A stretch of 35,583 nucleotides of DNA from Acidobacteriaceae bacterium (GTDB lineage Bacteria; Acidobacteriota; Terriglobia; Terriglobales; Acidobacteriaceae), in the NCBI GenBank assembly GCA_025361625.1, contig JANYKL010000162.1, positions 1 through 35,583 on the forward strand, in the 5' to 3' direction. The position numbers and the translations under genes were made by a program. This document shows, piece by piece, positions 22,568 through 29,962 of this stretch. How positions within the stretch are numbered: position 1 is the stretch's first letter; the number at the start of each line of letters is the position of its first letter. The notes under the pieces were generated by a model, which ran no database searches, was not told where the DNA came from, and saw nothing but the letters and a program-made list of their open reading frames with translations.

Positions 22568-24880
22568 ATGCAATCCATCTTTACTACTGTTCCAGCTACT
22601 GCGAGTGCGAGAGTGTTGGCGTCGGCGTTGGCATTGTCGTTGTGTCTTCCCTCTTTAGTTTTCGGCGCGGATGCGGCGGCTACGGGGCCGGCGGCGCTTG
22701 TGGGGTACTCCCCGCGCAGCAGTCAAAGTGAGCGCGAGTGGGAGACGAAGCTTCGCGCCATACCTGATCCGGCGAATCTGCGGGAGTACATGAAGCGGTT
22801 GAGCGCGAGGCCGCACCATGTCGGGTCGGCGTATGACAAGGACAACGCGGAATGGATTCTGGCGCATTTCAAGGAGTGGGGACTGGACGCGCACATCGAG
22901 CAGTTTGACGTGCTTTTTCCGACTCCGAAGGTTCGCGTGCTTGAAATGCTGGAGCCGAAGAAGTTCACGGCAAAGCTGGAAGAGCCCGCGGTCGGGGTCG
23001 ATCCAACTTCGAATCAGAAGTCGGAACAGTTGCCGACCTACAACGCATATTCGATTGACGGCGACGTCACGGCTCCGCTGGTCTTCGTGAATTACGGATT
23101 GCCTGAAGACTATGAAAAGCTCGACCGGCTGGGCATTTCAGTGAAGGGCGCCATCGTCATCGCGAAATATCTGCACTCATGGCGAGGCATCAAGCCGAAG
23201 GTTGCGGCCGAGCATGGGGCGATCGGATGCCTGATTTATTCCGAGCCGCAAGACGACGGCTACTCGCGGGAGAACGTGTTTCCGCTGGGCCCGATGCGGC
23301 CTCCGGACGGCGTGCAACGCGGCAGCGTGATGGATTTTCCGTCGAGCAGTCCGGGCGACCCGCTGACGCCGGGAGTTGGCGCGACGAAGGATGCGAAGCG
23401 GCTTGCAATCAAAGAAGCGAAGAGCATCACGAAAATTCCGGTGCTGCCGATTTCTTATGCGGACGCGCAGCCGCTACTGGCGGCGCTTGCGGGGCCGATG
23501 GCTCCGGAAGAATGGCGCGGTTCGCTGCCGATTCCGTATCATGTCGGCCCGGGCCCGGCGAAAGTGCATTTGAAGGTTGCGTTCAACTGGGACACGAAGC
23601 CGGTGTATGACGTGATTGCGAAGATTCCGGGCAGCGTCGCTCCGGATGAATGGATCATTCGCGGCAATCATCATGATGGCTGGGTGAATGGAGCGGAAGA
23701 TCCGATCTCCGCGCAAGTTGCGCTGCTTGAAGAGGCGCGCGGGCTGGGACTGTTGCTGAAACAAGGATGGAAGCCGCGCCGGACGATTATTTATTGCGCG
23801 TGGGACGGCGAAGAACCGATGCTGCTTGGCTCGACCGAGTGGGTGGAAACTCACGCGGAGGAACTGGCTAAGCATGGCGCGGTCTATATCAATACGGACG
23901 GCACCGATCGCGGCGTTCTTACGATGACGGGATCCCATAGCCTTGAGCAGTTTGTGAATGGGGTGGCGCGCGACATTGAGGATCCGGAAACAAAGATGAC
24001 GGTGTGGCAGCGGGCACAGCTGGTCGCGATCTCGGGGGCTAAATCGGCGGAAGCGAAAAAAGAGATACGGCAGCGCGGAGACTTGCGGCTTGAAGCGCTC
24101 GGCTCGGGCACAGACTTCACGGCATTCATCGATCATATTGGGATTGCGACGATCGATCTTGGATACGGGGGTGAGGATGAGGGCGGCATCTATCACTCGA
24201 TCTACGACGATTTTTACTGGTACACGCATTTTTCGGACACAACTTTTGTATACGGCCGGGCGCTGGCGCAGACGGTAGGCACGTCGGTGATGCGGCTGGC
24301 CGACGCTGAAGTGCTTCCATTCGACTTCGTCGACTTTGCGGACACGGTCGAGATGTACATAAAGAATCTGCAGAAGTTGCTGGCCGACAAGCAGGATGAA
24401 ATTCGCGAGCGCAATCAGGAGTTGGACGAAGGCGTATTCAAGGCGACGTTTGATTCGAGGCGTCCGACGGTGGCGCCGCAGCGGGAAGAGGTTCCGATGC
24501 ACATGAATTTTGCGCCGATGCAGAATGCGCTCGATTCGCTTAACCGGAGCGCCAAGCATTACAAAGAGGCGTCGATGCATAAGCAGCCGACGCTTGACGA
24601 CGAAGCCTTCGCGGGGAAGCTTGCCGCGGTGAATCGATCGCTGATCGAAACCGAGCGGAGATTGACAAATCCGGAGGGATTGCCGCGGCGGGCCTGGTAT
24701 AAGCATTTGCTCTATGCTCCGGGGGTGTACACGGGCTACGGAGTGAAGACGGTGCCGGGGGTGCGAGAGGGCATTGAACAGAAGCGATATGCCGAAGCAG
24801 AGCAGGAGATCGTCCGCGTCGCGAAGGCGCTGGAAGACGATGCGCAGGTGATCGACGCGGCGGCGAAAGAGTTGGAGTGA
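22568..24880 (+). CDS. Secreted M28 peptidase, glutamate carboxypeptidase II-like (paralogue 1)
   Basis: A 770-residue exported zinc peptidase with the protease-PA-dimerisation layout of glutamate carboxypeptidase II and the transferrin receptor. The signal peptide is ASALALSLCLPSLVFGADA. A PA insert contains GAIVIAKYLHSWRGIKPKVA. Likely metal and catalytic residues are H368 (GNHHDGW), bridging D378 (AEDPIS), E415/E416 (WDGEEPM), D444 (INTDGTD) and H543 (YHSIYDDFYW). The usual DPSSG-like stretch is DPISA here. The C-terminal helical domain ends in a charged coil. ATG 22568 has AAGGAG about 5 nt upstream. An in-frame extension to 22520 is not needed. The substrate is unknown, probably peptides. 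Confidence 0.93.
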   Translation: MQSIFTTVPATASARVLASALALSLCLPSLVFGADAAATGPAALVGYSPRSSQSEREWETKLRAIPDPANLREYMKRLSARPHHVGSAYDKDNAEWILAHFKEWGLDAHIEQFDVLFPTPKVRVLEMLEPKKFTAKLEEPAVGVDPTSNQKSEQLPTYNAYSIDGDVTAPLVFVNYGLPEDYEKLDRLGISVKGAIVIAKYLHSWRGIKPKVAAEHGAIGCLIYSEPQDDGYSRENVFPLGPMRPPDGVQRGSVMDFPSSSPGDPLTPGVGATKDAKRLAIKEAKSITKIPVLPISYADAQPLLAALAGPMAPEEWRGSLPIPYHVGPGPAKVHLKVAFNWDTKPVYDVIAKIPGSVAPDEWIIRGNHHDGWVNGAEDPISAQVALLEEARGLGLLLKQGWKPRRTIIYCAWDGEEPMLLGSTEWVETHAEELAKHGAVYINTDGTDRGVLTMTGSHSLEQFVNGVARDIEDPETKMTVWQRAQLVAISGAKSAEAKKEIRQRGDLRLEALGSGTDFTAFIDHIGIATIDLGYGGEDEGGIYHSIYDDFYWYTHFSDTTFVYGRALAQTVGTSVMRLADAEVLPFDFVDFADTVEMYIKNLQKLLADKQDEIRERNQELDEGVFKATFDSRRPTVAPQREEVPMHMNFAPMQNALDSLNRSAKHYKEASMHKQPTLDDEAFAGKLAAVNRSLIETERRLTNPEGLPRRAWYKHLLYAPGVYTGYGVKTVPGVREGIEQKRYAEAEQEIVRVAKALEDDAQVIDAAAKELE

Positions 24881-24956
24881 AAGAGGGGCGTGGGAGAACG
24901 AGAATCGTTCGCGGAAAAACATCCCCCGGGCGGTGCAGCCTAGCCCCGGCGGTACG

Positions 24957-25000
24957 CATCTACTCACTACCAATCATTACCAAACCTATCATTACTAATC
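24957..25000. repeat. 14-15-bp degenerate repeat, 3 units
   Basis: CATCTACTCACTAC (24957), CAATCATTACCAAAC (24971), CTATCATTACTAATC (24986). Intergenic, just upstream of the rhodanese gene. Confidence 0.7.
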
Positions 25001-25027
25001 CGTAGCAAGAGGACACAAGGAGATGGC

Positions 25028-25369
25028 ATGGCGGAAGCTCAGCGAATCACGGTGAATGAAGTCAAGAAACGAATGGATGCGAAAGAGAAATTCGTGTTCA
25101 TAGACACGCGAAATCCGCAGGCATGGGCGGAATCGGACACAATGTTGCCGGGAGCGATGCGATTCGACAAGGTCAAAGAGAAACTGCAGTCGATTCCGAA
25201 AGATAAACCTGTGGTCACTTACTGCACTTGACCGAACGAAGGATCAAGCGCCAGTCTGGCGCAAAAACTTCAAGAAAGCGGCTACACCGATGTGTGGGCA
25301 CTCAAGGGCGGATTCGATGCCTGGAATCAAGCCGGATTACCGGTTGAAAAACGCCGCGAAGGAGCGTGA
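25028..25369 (+). CDS. Single-domain rhodanese with in-frame TGA at the catalytic position (candidate selenoprotein)
   Basis: Read through the TGA at 25229-25231, this is a complete 113-residue rhodanese: VFIDTRNPQAWAESDTMLPG, then KPVVTYCT-(TGA)-PNEGSS, then VWALKGGFDAWNQAGLPVE, ending at TGA 25367-25369. Homologues with this loop, as I recall them, read YCxCPNE, so the TGA (codon 68) replaces the second Cys. By spacing to the following helix (13 residues to the L of AQKL, as in GlpE) that is the sulfur-accepting catalytic Cys. Stopping at the TGA would leave 67 residues with no active site. The frame stays intact after the TGA, and a stem-loop follows it. Sec decoding is the inference; a point mutation or sequencing error is the alternative. 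ATG 25028 follows AAGGAGATGGC. Confidence 0.75.
25238..25271 (+). promoter_or_regulatory. Candidate bacterial SECIS element
   Basis: Starting 16 nt after the TGA, GCGCCA (25248-25253) pairs with TGGCGC (25257-25262) around the loop GTC. A weaker lower stem, GAAG (25238-25241) with CTTC (25268-25271), closes an A-rich internal loop. The apical loop begins with G, 22 nt after the TGA, inside the 16-37 nt range described for bacterial SECIS. The top CAGTCTG resembles the CAGGTCTG of the E. coli fdhF element. The hairpin lies within coding sequence, as bacterial SECIS elements do. Confidence 0.55.
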
Positions 25370-25382
25370 GGTAAGACGGTTG

Positions 25383-25406
25383 GGGAGACGCGCCGAAGCG
25401 TCTCCC
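25383..25406 (+). terminator. Hairpin after the rhodanese gene
   Basis: GGGAGACGC (25383-25391) and GCGTCTCCC (25398-25406) form a 9-bp stem with a 6-nt loop, 13 bp past the second TGA. No T tract follows, so it may end transcription weakly or protect the 3' end. Its position past 25369 suits a gene that continues through the first TGA. Confidence 0.5.
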
Positions 25407-25503
25407 GGGGGCCGGCGTTTCAAGCTTAGACAGGGCTTTCTCGCGCGACGGTCATCACTCAGCACCCCGCATCCAGCAGGCGAAGAAGCGAAGTAATCCT
25501 CGA

Positions 25504-25532
25504 TTGACTCGAAAAAAATAAGGGCGTATTGT
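25504..25532 (+). promoter_or_regulatory. Predicted promoter of the beta-helix protein gene
   Basis: TTGACT (25504-25509) and TATTGT (25527-25532) are 17 bp apart, with an A-rich spacer. It implies a leader of about 120 nt before the ATG at 25658. Confidence 0.45.
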
Positions 25533-25657
25533 TTCTGCCAGTTCCAGCACGCAGTACGACCTGCATCTTTCACGAGCGGACCAAAAACAATCTGGCTCAA
25601 CAGGGATTCAGGATCGAACTGCCCCCCGCTGTAAACAATTTCTCGAGGAGAAACTTT

Positions 25658-27001
25658 ATGTACCGTATTCGCCCATGGCAGTTTGCCATTTGCGCGGTTG
25701 TGCTCGCGGCTGCTTGTGAGACCACAATGGCAGCGACGCTCTGCGTTAATCCCGCCGGTTCGAACAATTGTTACTCAACGATTCAGGCAGCAGTCAACCA
25801 CGCGTCCGCAAACGACCTGATTCAGGTTGGAGTGGGCACTTACAAAGAAGAGGTCACGGTCGGCATTCCGGTCTCGATCGTTGGAGCTGGCACTTACGGG
25901 TCGGTCATCGACGCCACGAATCTCGCGCATGGGATTTTTGTGGACGGCTACGATCATCCCGGCCTGAACAACGTCATCATTTCTGGATTGACGGTTGAGA
26001 ACGCCCTGTTCGAGGGAATTCTTCTGGTGAGCGCTACGGACGTCACCGTCAACGACAACCACATCATCAACAATGATAAAAGTTCGGGACTGCAATTTAC
26101 GGGCGCGTTGACGGGATGCCCCGACCAGCCCGGCAATGGCGTCTACGAAACCGATGAAACCGGAGACTGCGGCGGCGGCCTGCATCTGGTGGGAGTTGCG
26201 AACTCGATTGTGTCGGGCAATCTGATCAGCGGAAACGCAGATGGCGTGCTCATCAGCGACGAGACGGCGGAAAGCCGAAACAATCTGGTGACTCACAACA
26301 TCGTGAAAGAAAATCCGTTCGAGTGCGGCATTGTGATGGCGTCGCACCCGCCGGCGAATCACACGACGCCTCCTTTCGCGCCACATCATGGCGTGGATAA
26401 CAACGTTATCTCGGACAATTTTTCGGGCGACAACGGCCTGCAAGGTTTCGGCTCGGGAGCAGGAATGTTCTCGGACGGCGCCGGGAGAGGGAGCGTCTCA
26501 GGCAACGTCATTTCAAACAACCGTATCATCCACAACGGACTGGGAGGAGTCGCTCTGCACACCCACGTGGGCCCGGCTTTCGGGCTGCCTGCGGACAACA
26601 TGAGCGGCAACAAGATCATCGGCAACTACATCTCTGGGAACCTGGCGGATCAAGCGGACACGGCGACGCCGGGACGGGTCGGCATCAACATCAACAGTGG
26701 CGGCGGCGGCACTCCGGTACGGGGCACCGTGATTTCGGGGAACATTATTCAAAACGAGGACGTCGATGTGGCGGTGAACACTCCGGCGGAAGTTGATGTT
26801 CATCTCAACGACCTGCTGGGAGGCAAGGTGGGTGTAGCCGACGTTTGCGCGTTCGACGGGGCGACGGCATGCACTGGACTCATTGATGCGACCCAGAATT
26901 ATTGGGGATGCGCGGCGGGCCCGGGGAAGTCCGGATGCTCGACGATTGATGCTCAGCGGGTTCTGTATATTCCGTGGCTGCAAAAGCCGATCAGCAAGTA
27001 A
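25658..27001 (+). CDS. Secreted right-handed parallel beta-helix protein
   Basis: A 447-residue exported protein. The signal peptide is FAICAVVLAAACETTMAA. The mature part starts TLCVNPAGSNNCYSTIQAAV, the usual opening of pectate-lyase-like beta-helix proteins (NosD/DUF1565 style). Short turns repeat after it (NVIISGLTVENA, NSIVSGNLISGNADGVLI, GNVISNNRIIHNG, GTVISGNIIQNE). The end, QNYWGCAAGPGKSGCS, resembles the NYWG-GP motif seen at the end of such repeats. Catalytic residues cannot be assigned, so enzyme or binding role stays open. The frame extends upstream to 25529, but ATG 25658 has a good GAGGAG about 9 nt upstream. A strong terminator follows. Confidence 0.87.
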   Translation: MYRIRPWQFAICAVVLAAACETTMAATLCVNPAGSNNCYSTIQAAVNHASANDLIQVGVGTYKEEVTVGIPVSIVGAGTYGSVIDATNLAHGIFVDGYDHPGLNNVIISGLTVENALFEGILLVSATDVTVNDNHIINNDKSSGLQFTGALTGCPDQPGNGVYETDETGDCGGGLHLVGVANSIVSGNLISGNADGVLISDETAESRNNLVTHNIVKENPFECGIVMASHPPANHTTPPFAPHHGVDNNVISDNFSGDNGLQGFGSGAGMFSDGAGRGSVSGNVISNNRIIHNGLGGVALHTHVGPAFGLPADNMSGNKIIGNYISGNLADQADTATPGRVGININSGGGGTPVRGTVISGNIIQNEDVDVAVNTPAEVDVHLNDLLGGKVGVADVCAFDGATACTGLIDATQNYWGCAAGPGKSGCSTIDAQRVLYIPWLQKPISK

Positions 27002-27036
27002 TTACGAGTAGTCGTTGGCATTGGCAATGACAAGGG

Positions 27037-27070
27037 CGCCCCGCTCTTTGGTGAGAGCGGGGCGTCTTTC
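27037..27070 (+). terminator. Rho-independent terminator
   Basis: CGCCCCGCTCT (27037-27047) and AGAGCGGGGCG (27054-27064) form a perfect 11-bp stem with the loop TTGGTG, then TCTTTCATTT. It ends the beta-helix gene 36 bp after its stop. Confidence 0.85.
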
Positions 27071-27143
27071 ATTTCCAGGAGGTCGGTTTTTAGCGGTGGC
27101 GTTTTTTTTGAGTCAGGTTTTTTAAATTCAGGTGAAGGGCAAG

Positions 27144-28208
27144 TTAGTCTTTGAAATCTGCTGATACCTTTCCGCCATAATGCTGGACTACCAGGGCAGC
27201 GACGCGGGCGATGGCGTCGTGCAGAGGGGCGGTTTCTCCGCGATGATGGCCGGTGAAGACGACGAGCACAATCGGAGAATCGTGAATCCAGAGCACTCCG
27301 GCATCGTTTGCGATAAAGGGTTGGCCATCACCGGTTTTGTGCGCGATGCGGATATTTTCGAGATAAACGGGAAAGCGATCGTTGACCTGCTGCTTTTCCA
27401 TGATGCCGAGAATCAGGTTGCTGGCATTTTTGGAGACTAGCTTTTCAGTCGCCATCATCTCGAGCAGGCGGCCGATGTCATGCGTGGTGCTGTGACCGAA
27501 ATAAATGCCGGAGTCGTAGATGGTATGGCCGAAGGCCTCTCGCACCTGCTTGCCCGGGTAGAGTGAAAAGGGAAAGTTCACGGTCTGATCTCCGGTGGCG
27601 TGCAGGTATTTCGGATCGAGCGAACCCGTCCAGAGGCGGTCCCAATCAAGATCGGAATATTTGATCGATGTATTGGTGAGGGCGAGGCTATGCATGTATG
27701 CAGTGATGTTCTCGCGCCCCACTTTATCGGCAAGGGCGTCGGTGGCTTCGTTGTCGCTGATGATAATCATCAGGGTGAGCAGATCTTTTACGGTCGGATT
27801 CAGTCCGGGATCGAGCGCGAAGAGGACGCCGGAGGGCAGCCGTTGGTTGGCGGCGGTGAGCGGAACGCGATCGGACAGGGAAAATTTGCCTTGCTCCACC
27901 TGATGCATGACCTCGGAGGCGATGGCGAGCTTGATGACGCTGAAAGTCTCGAAGACTTTGTCGGAGTCGAGATTGATCTCTTCGCCGGTTGCGAGATTTT
28001 TCATGTAGACGGACATGTCGCCGGGAAACTGGCTGCGAATTTTCTCAATCTTATTTTGGAGGGTGGAGATGGGGTGCGCGGACTCAGGCTTGGAATGAGA
28101 GGCCGGAGGAGAGGCCGGATGAGAGATCGGACGAGAGGCCGGGTTCTGGGCCTGCAGGTTGGACACGGTCGCCGGGATGAGCTCGGCACAAAGGAGGAAG
28201 AGAAACAA
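27144..28208 (-). CDS. Class A beta-lactamase-like serine hydrolase
   Basis: A 354-residue exported protein. A hydrophobic leader (LFLFLLCAELIPATVSNLQA) is followed by a Pro/Ser/His repeat linker (about residues 22-45). The nucleophile motif is S90-V-I-K93 (ETFSVIK), the SDN motif is S151-D152-N153, and the KTG motif is K291-T292-G293. The omega-loop region (SDLDWDRLWTGSLDPKYL) lacks an ExxN-like general base, so true beta-lactamase activity is doubtful. A penicillin-binding or other hydrolase role is possible. The only in-frame start is a TTG right after a TGA. An ATG 16 bp upstream is out of frame, so the 5' end may carry a small indel. Confidence 0.82.
   Translation of the reverse strand: MFLFLLCAELIPATVSNLQAQNPASRPISHPASPPASHSKPESAHPISTLQNKIEKIRSQFPGDMSVYMKNLATGEEINLDSDKVFETFSVIKLAIASEVMHQVEQGKFSLSDRVPLTAANQRLPSGVLFALDPGLNPTVKDLLTLMIIISDNEATDALADKVGRENITAYMHSLALTNTSIKYSDLDWDRLWTGSLDPKYLHATGDQTVNFPFSLYPGKQVREAFGHTIYDSGIYFGHSTTHDIGRLLEMMATEKLVSKNASNLILGIMEKQQVNDRFPVYLENIRIAHKTGDGQPFIANDAGVLWIHDSPIVLVVFTGHHRGETAPLHDAIARVAALVVQHYGGKVSADFKD
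28097..28144. repeat. 12-bp tandem repeat, 4 units, in-frame
   Basis: GAGAGGCCGGAG (28097), GAGAGGCCGGAT (28109), GAGAGATCGGAC (28121), GAGAGGCCGGGT (28133). On the minus strand they encode tetrapeptides of the PASx/PISH kind between signal peptide and enzyme domain. Confidence 0.9.
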
Positions 28209-28377
28209 GTCGGTATAGGGTCATTTGGTGGGTCATTTTGTCACTGGGTGATCGGTCATTGGGTCATTGACGCGCGGGCGCGAAAGTTTCCGTGGAAGTT
28301 GAGGCGAATTATAGCAGCAGGAAAAAATGGAAGCCGATTTCCGGCGGAGGTGGCGGAGGGTCGGAGTCGATTGGCGA

Positions 28378-28587
28378 TTAACCGCGATAGCCGGTGAGCA
28401 GGGCGGTCATAAGGATGAGAGAGAAACCGATGGCGACAAGGCTATTGCCGCGAATCGAGCGCGAGCTCGCAGCCCACGGGAACATTAGAACCTGGAACAG
28501 GGGCATCAATTCTTCGGGCCAGAGCAGGCCCGCGAGTCCAAAGATCAAAGAGAGTTGGACGACGAAGCAGAGGGCAAGAAAATGCAT
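28378..28587 (-). CDS. Small two-helix membrane protein
   Basis: A 69-residue hydrophobic protein from the ATG at 28587. LALCFVVQLSLIFGLAGLLW is the first helix, and NSLVAIGFSLILMTALLTG the second, with a basic loop (SSRSIRG) between. The frame is open to 28740, but the extra part is low in complexity and covers the upstream repeat. No known family. It lies upstream of the beta-lactamase-like gene on the same strand with a 170-bp gap, so co-transcription is possible. Confidence 0.6.
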   Translation of the reverse strand: MHFLALCFVVQLSLIFGLAGLLWPEELMPLFQVLMFPWAASSRSIRGNSLVAIGFSLILMTALLTGYRG

Positions 28588-28681
28588 AGGGTTGCAATCT
28601 AGGGTCAATCCAGTATCTCTTATTGGAAACCTCTGCGCCGGGGAAGGAAAGTTACTAACGTGCCAGAGGCTTAACCGAAGA

Positions 28682-28776
28682 GCACTTGATTGCCGGCACT
28701 TCATTGCCGGCACTTCATTGTCGGCAGTCATCGTGGGCACTCATCTTCGGCACTTCATCTTCGGCACTCATCAATG
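28682..28776. repeat. 13-14-bp degenerate tandem repeat, 7 units, intergenic
   Basis: Units beginning GCA(C/G)T start at 28682, 28696, 28710, 28724, 28737, 28750 and 28764, for example GCACTTCATTGCCG and GCACTTCATCTTCG. It occupies the 309-bp gap between the small membrane protein gene and the finger protein gene. Nothing else was seen in that gap. Confidence 0.9.
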
Positions 28777-28896
28777 ATCAGGACTTGCCTCACGAAGAAA
28801 TAATTTGCGAAAGTTGTTACGATTCCGGTATAGCGTGCCGCCTGGCGGGTTGGTCGGCGGTCATGCGCCAGTGTTTGCTTCACAAAGGAGACGTCC

Positions 28897-29079
28897 GTGC
28901 CCAGGTGTTTTATCTGTAAGGAACCCGTGGTTTTAGCGACCTGCGTTGCAGATGAACGCGGGCGGTCGGTCCACGAGGGATGTTATCTGCGAAAGCAGGA
29001 TGGAGCGGAACAGGAAAAAAAAGAAAATGCAGTCAAGAAGACGCTGCGGAAATGGCTGTTGAAGCACGACAAATTCTAG
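28897..29079 (+). CDS. Small CxxC/HxxC zinc-finger-like protein
   Basis: A 60-residue protein with four likely zinc ligands: C4, C7 (RCFICKEP), H26 and C29 (SVHEGCYL). A basic C-terminal helix follows (KKTLRKWLLKHDKF). The GTG start at 28897 has a GGAG about 7 nt upstream. The same motif order, with C-x2-C, a 17-19 residue gap and H-x2-C, opens the histidine kinase at 29963. It might bind nucleic acid or a protein partner. Function unknown. Confidence 0.72.
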   Translation: MPRCFICKEPVVLATCVADERGRSVHEGCYLRKQDGAEQEKKENAVKKTLRKWLLKHDKF

Positions 29080-29235
29080 AGTCACGTTTTAGAGGAAGCC
29101 CAGGATTTGCGAACGAATGGGCTTGGTTGGCTCGCGGCTGCGATGAATGCTGTCTCGCGCGTGGGCTTGCGGCGATGTAAAATGGACCTAGAACAAGTCG
29201 ATGTTGTACAGAAAGTTACTCCGAGGGGTACCGCC

Positions 29236-29526
29236 GTGAACGATCTTTCTCCTGACCACGATGGTGATGACAAAAAGGCAGTCGGGAACGAAAATCCGAA
29301 CGTCACGCTGACCGGAGTTGTTGAAAAGATCGTCAAGCCTATCCATGAGAGCGAGCCAGAGAAAGCGCAAATCGTTGTACAGGGTGCGGACGATTTGTAT
29401 AAAGAGATCCGAATTGAGAACGAGCTAAAAGATGCCGATGGAGAATCCGTCAAGCTAAAACAGGGCGCCGAGGTCGAGGTCACGATCGAAGCGCCAAAGG
29501 ATGCGGTGGAAAAGAAGACTGCCTAG
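29236..29526 (+). CDS. Conserved hypothetical small acidic protein
   Basis: A 96-residue soluble protein: NVTLTGVVEKIVKPIHESEP, then AQIVVQGADDLYKEIRIENE, then LKQGAEVEVTIEAP. The pattern suggests a small beta-barrel (OB or SH3-like). The frame extends to 29107, but the GTG at 29236 has GAGGGG at 29223-29228 with about 7 nt spacing, and the conserved part begins after it. I recall similar proteins in acidobacteria without a known role. It follows the finger protein gene by 156 bp on the same strand. Confidence 0.7.
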   Translation: MNDLSPDHDGDDKKAVGNENPNVTLTGVVEKIVKPIHESEPEKAQIVVQGADDLYKEIRIENELKDADGESVKLKQGAEVEVTIEAPKDAVEKKTA

Positions 29527-29962
29527 GCTTTAGACGGGTGAGATTTCCGTGCGGCGGGGGCGGTTTGGGTTCCTGCTGGTTTGTAGTTCGCGTTTGCCAT
29601 TCTCGGTTTGTCATTCTCAGTTTGTCATTCTCGTTGTTCAACATGATCCTTCGGAGTTCACGGGATCACATCGCTTCAAAGCTGCATCCTTCTGTATGTA
29701 TTCCGCTAGGCCCCTGCTGCAAAACTCTCATTACGCCAATTAAATCGGCAGAGCCGCAGGCTCCTTGAGTCGAATATTCACGCCTTTTTTCTGTCGCATC
29801 TGAGCGATATGGCTCCTTTGAATGTTCGTAAGTCGTCAATGTTTGCGAGATAGTCGGGGTGCAAGCAGACTATCGAACGTTGCGCGGCGTACTTTGTAAA
29901 AGATATGTCGTATCGCACAGGTTTTTGTTCCTTTAGGACTGACGAACGAGGATTGCGGTCTT
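29527..29962. other. Non-coding stretch with one repeat
   Basis: Apart from the 14-bp repeat near its start, I see no gene, hairpin or promoter I would defend. Two overlapping open frames (29538-29768) are low in complexity. Confidence 0.4.
29579..29633. repeat. 14-bp tandem repeat, 3-4 units, intergenic
   Basis: GTTTGCCATTCTCG (29592), GTTTGTCATTCTCA (29606), GTTTGTCATTCTCG (29620), plus a weaker copy starting at 29579. Confidence 0.88.

Noticed and set aside
23474-24973. 499-residue open frame on the minus strand opposite the M28 peptidase
   Set aside because: Arg/His/Leu-rich shadow of a strongly supported gene on the other strand in GC-rich DNA.
25028-25231. Rhodanese as a simple 67-residue gene ending at the first TGA
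   Set aside because: It would lack the active-site residue and half the domain, while the frame beyond the TGA is intact.
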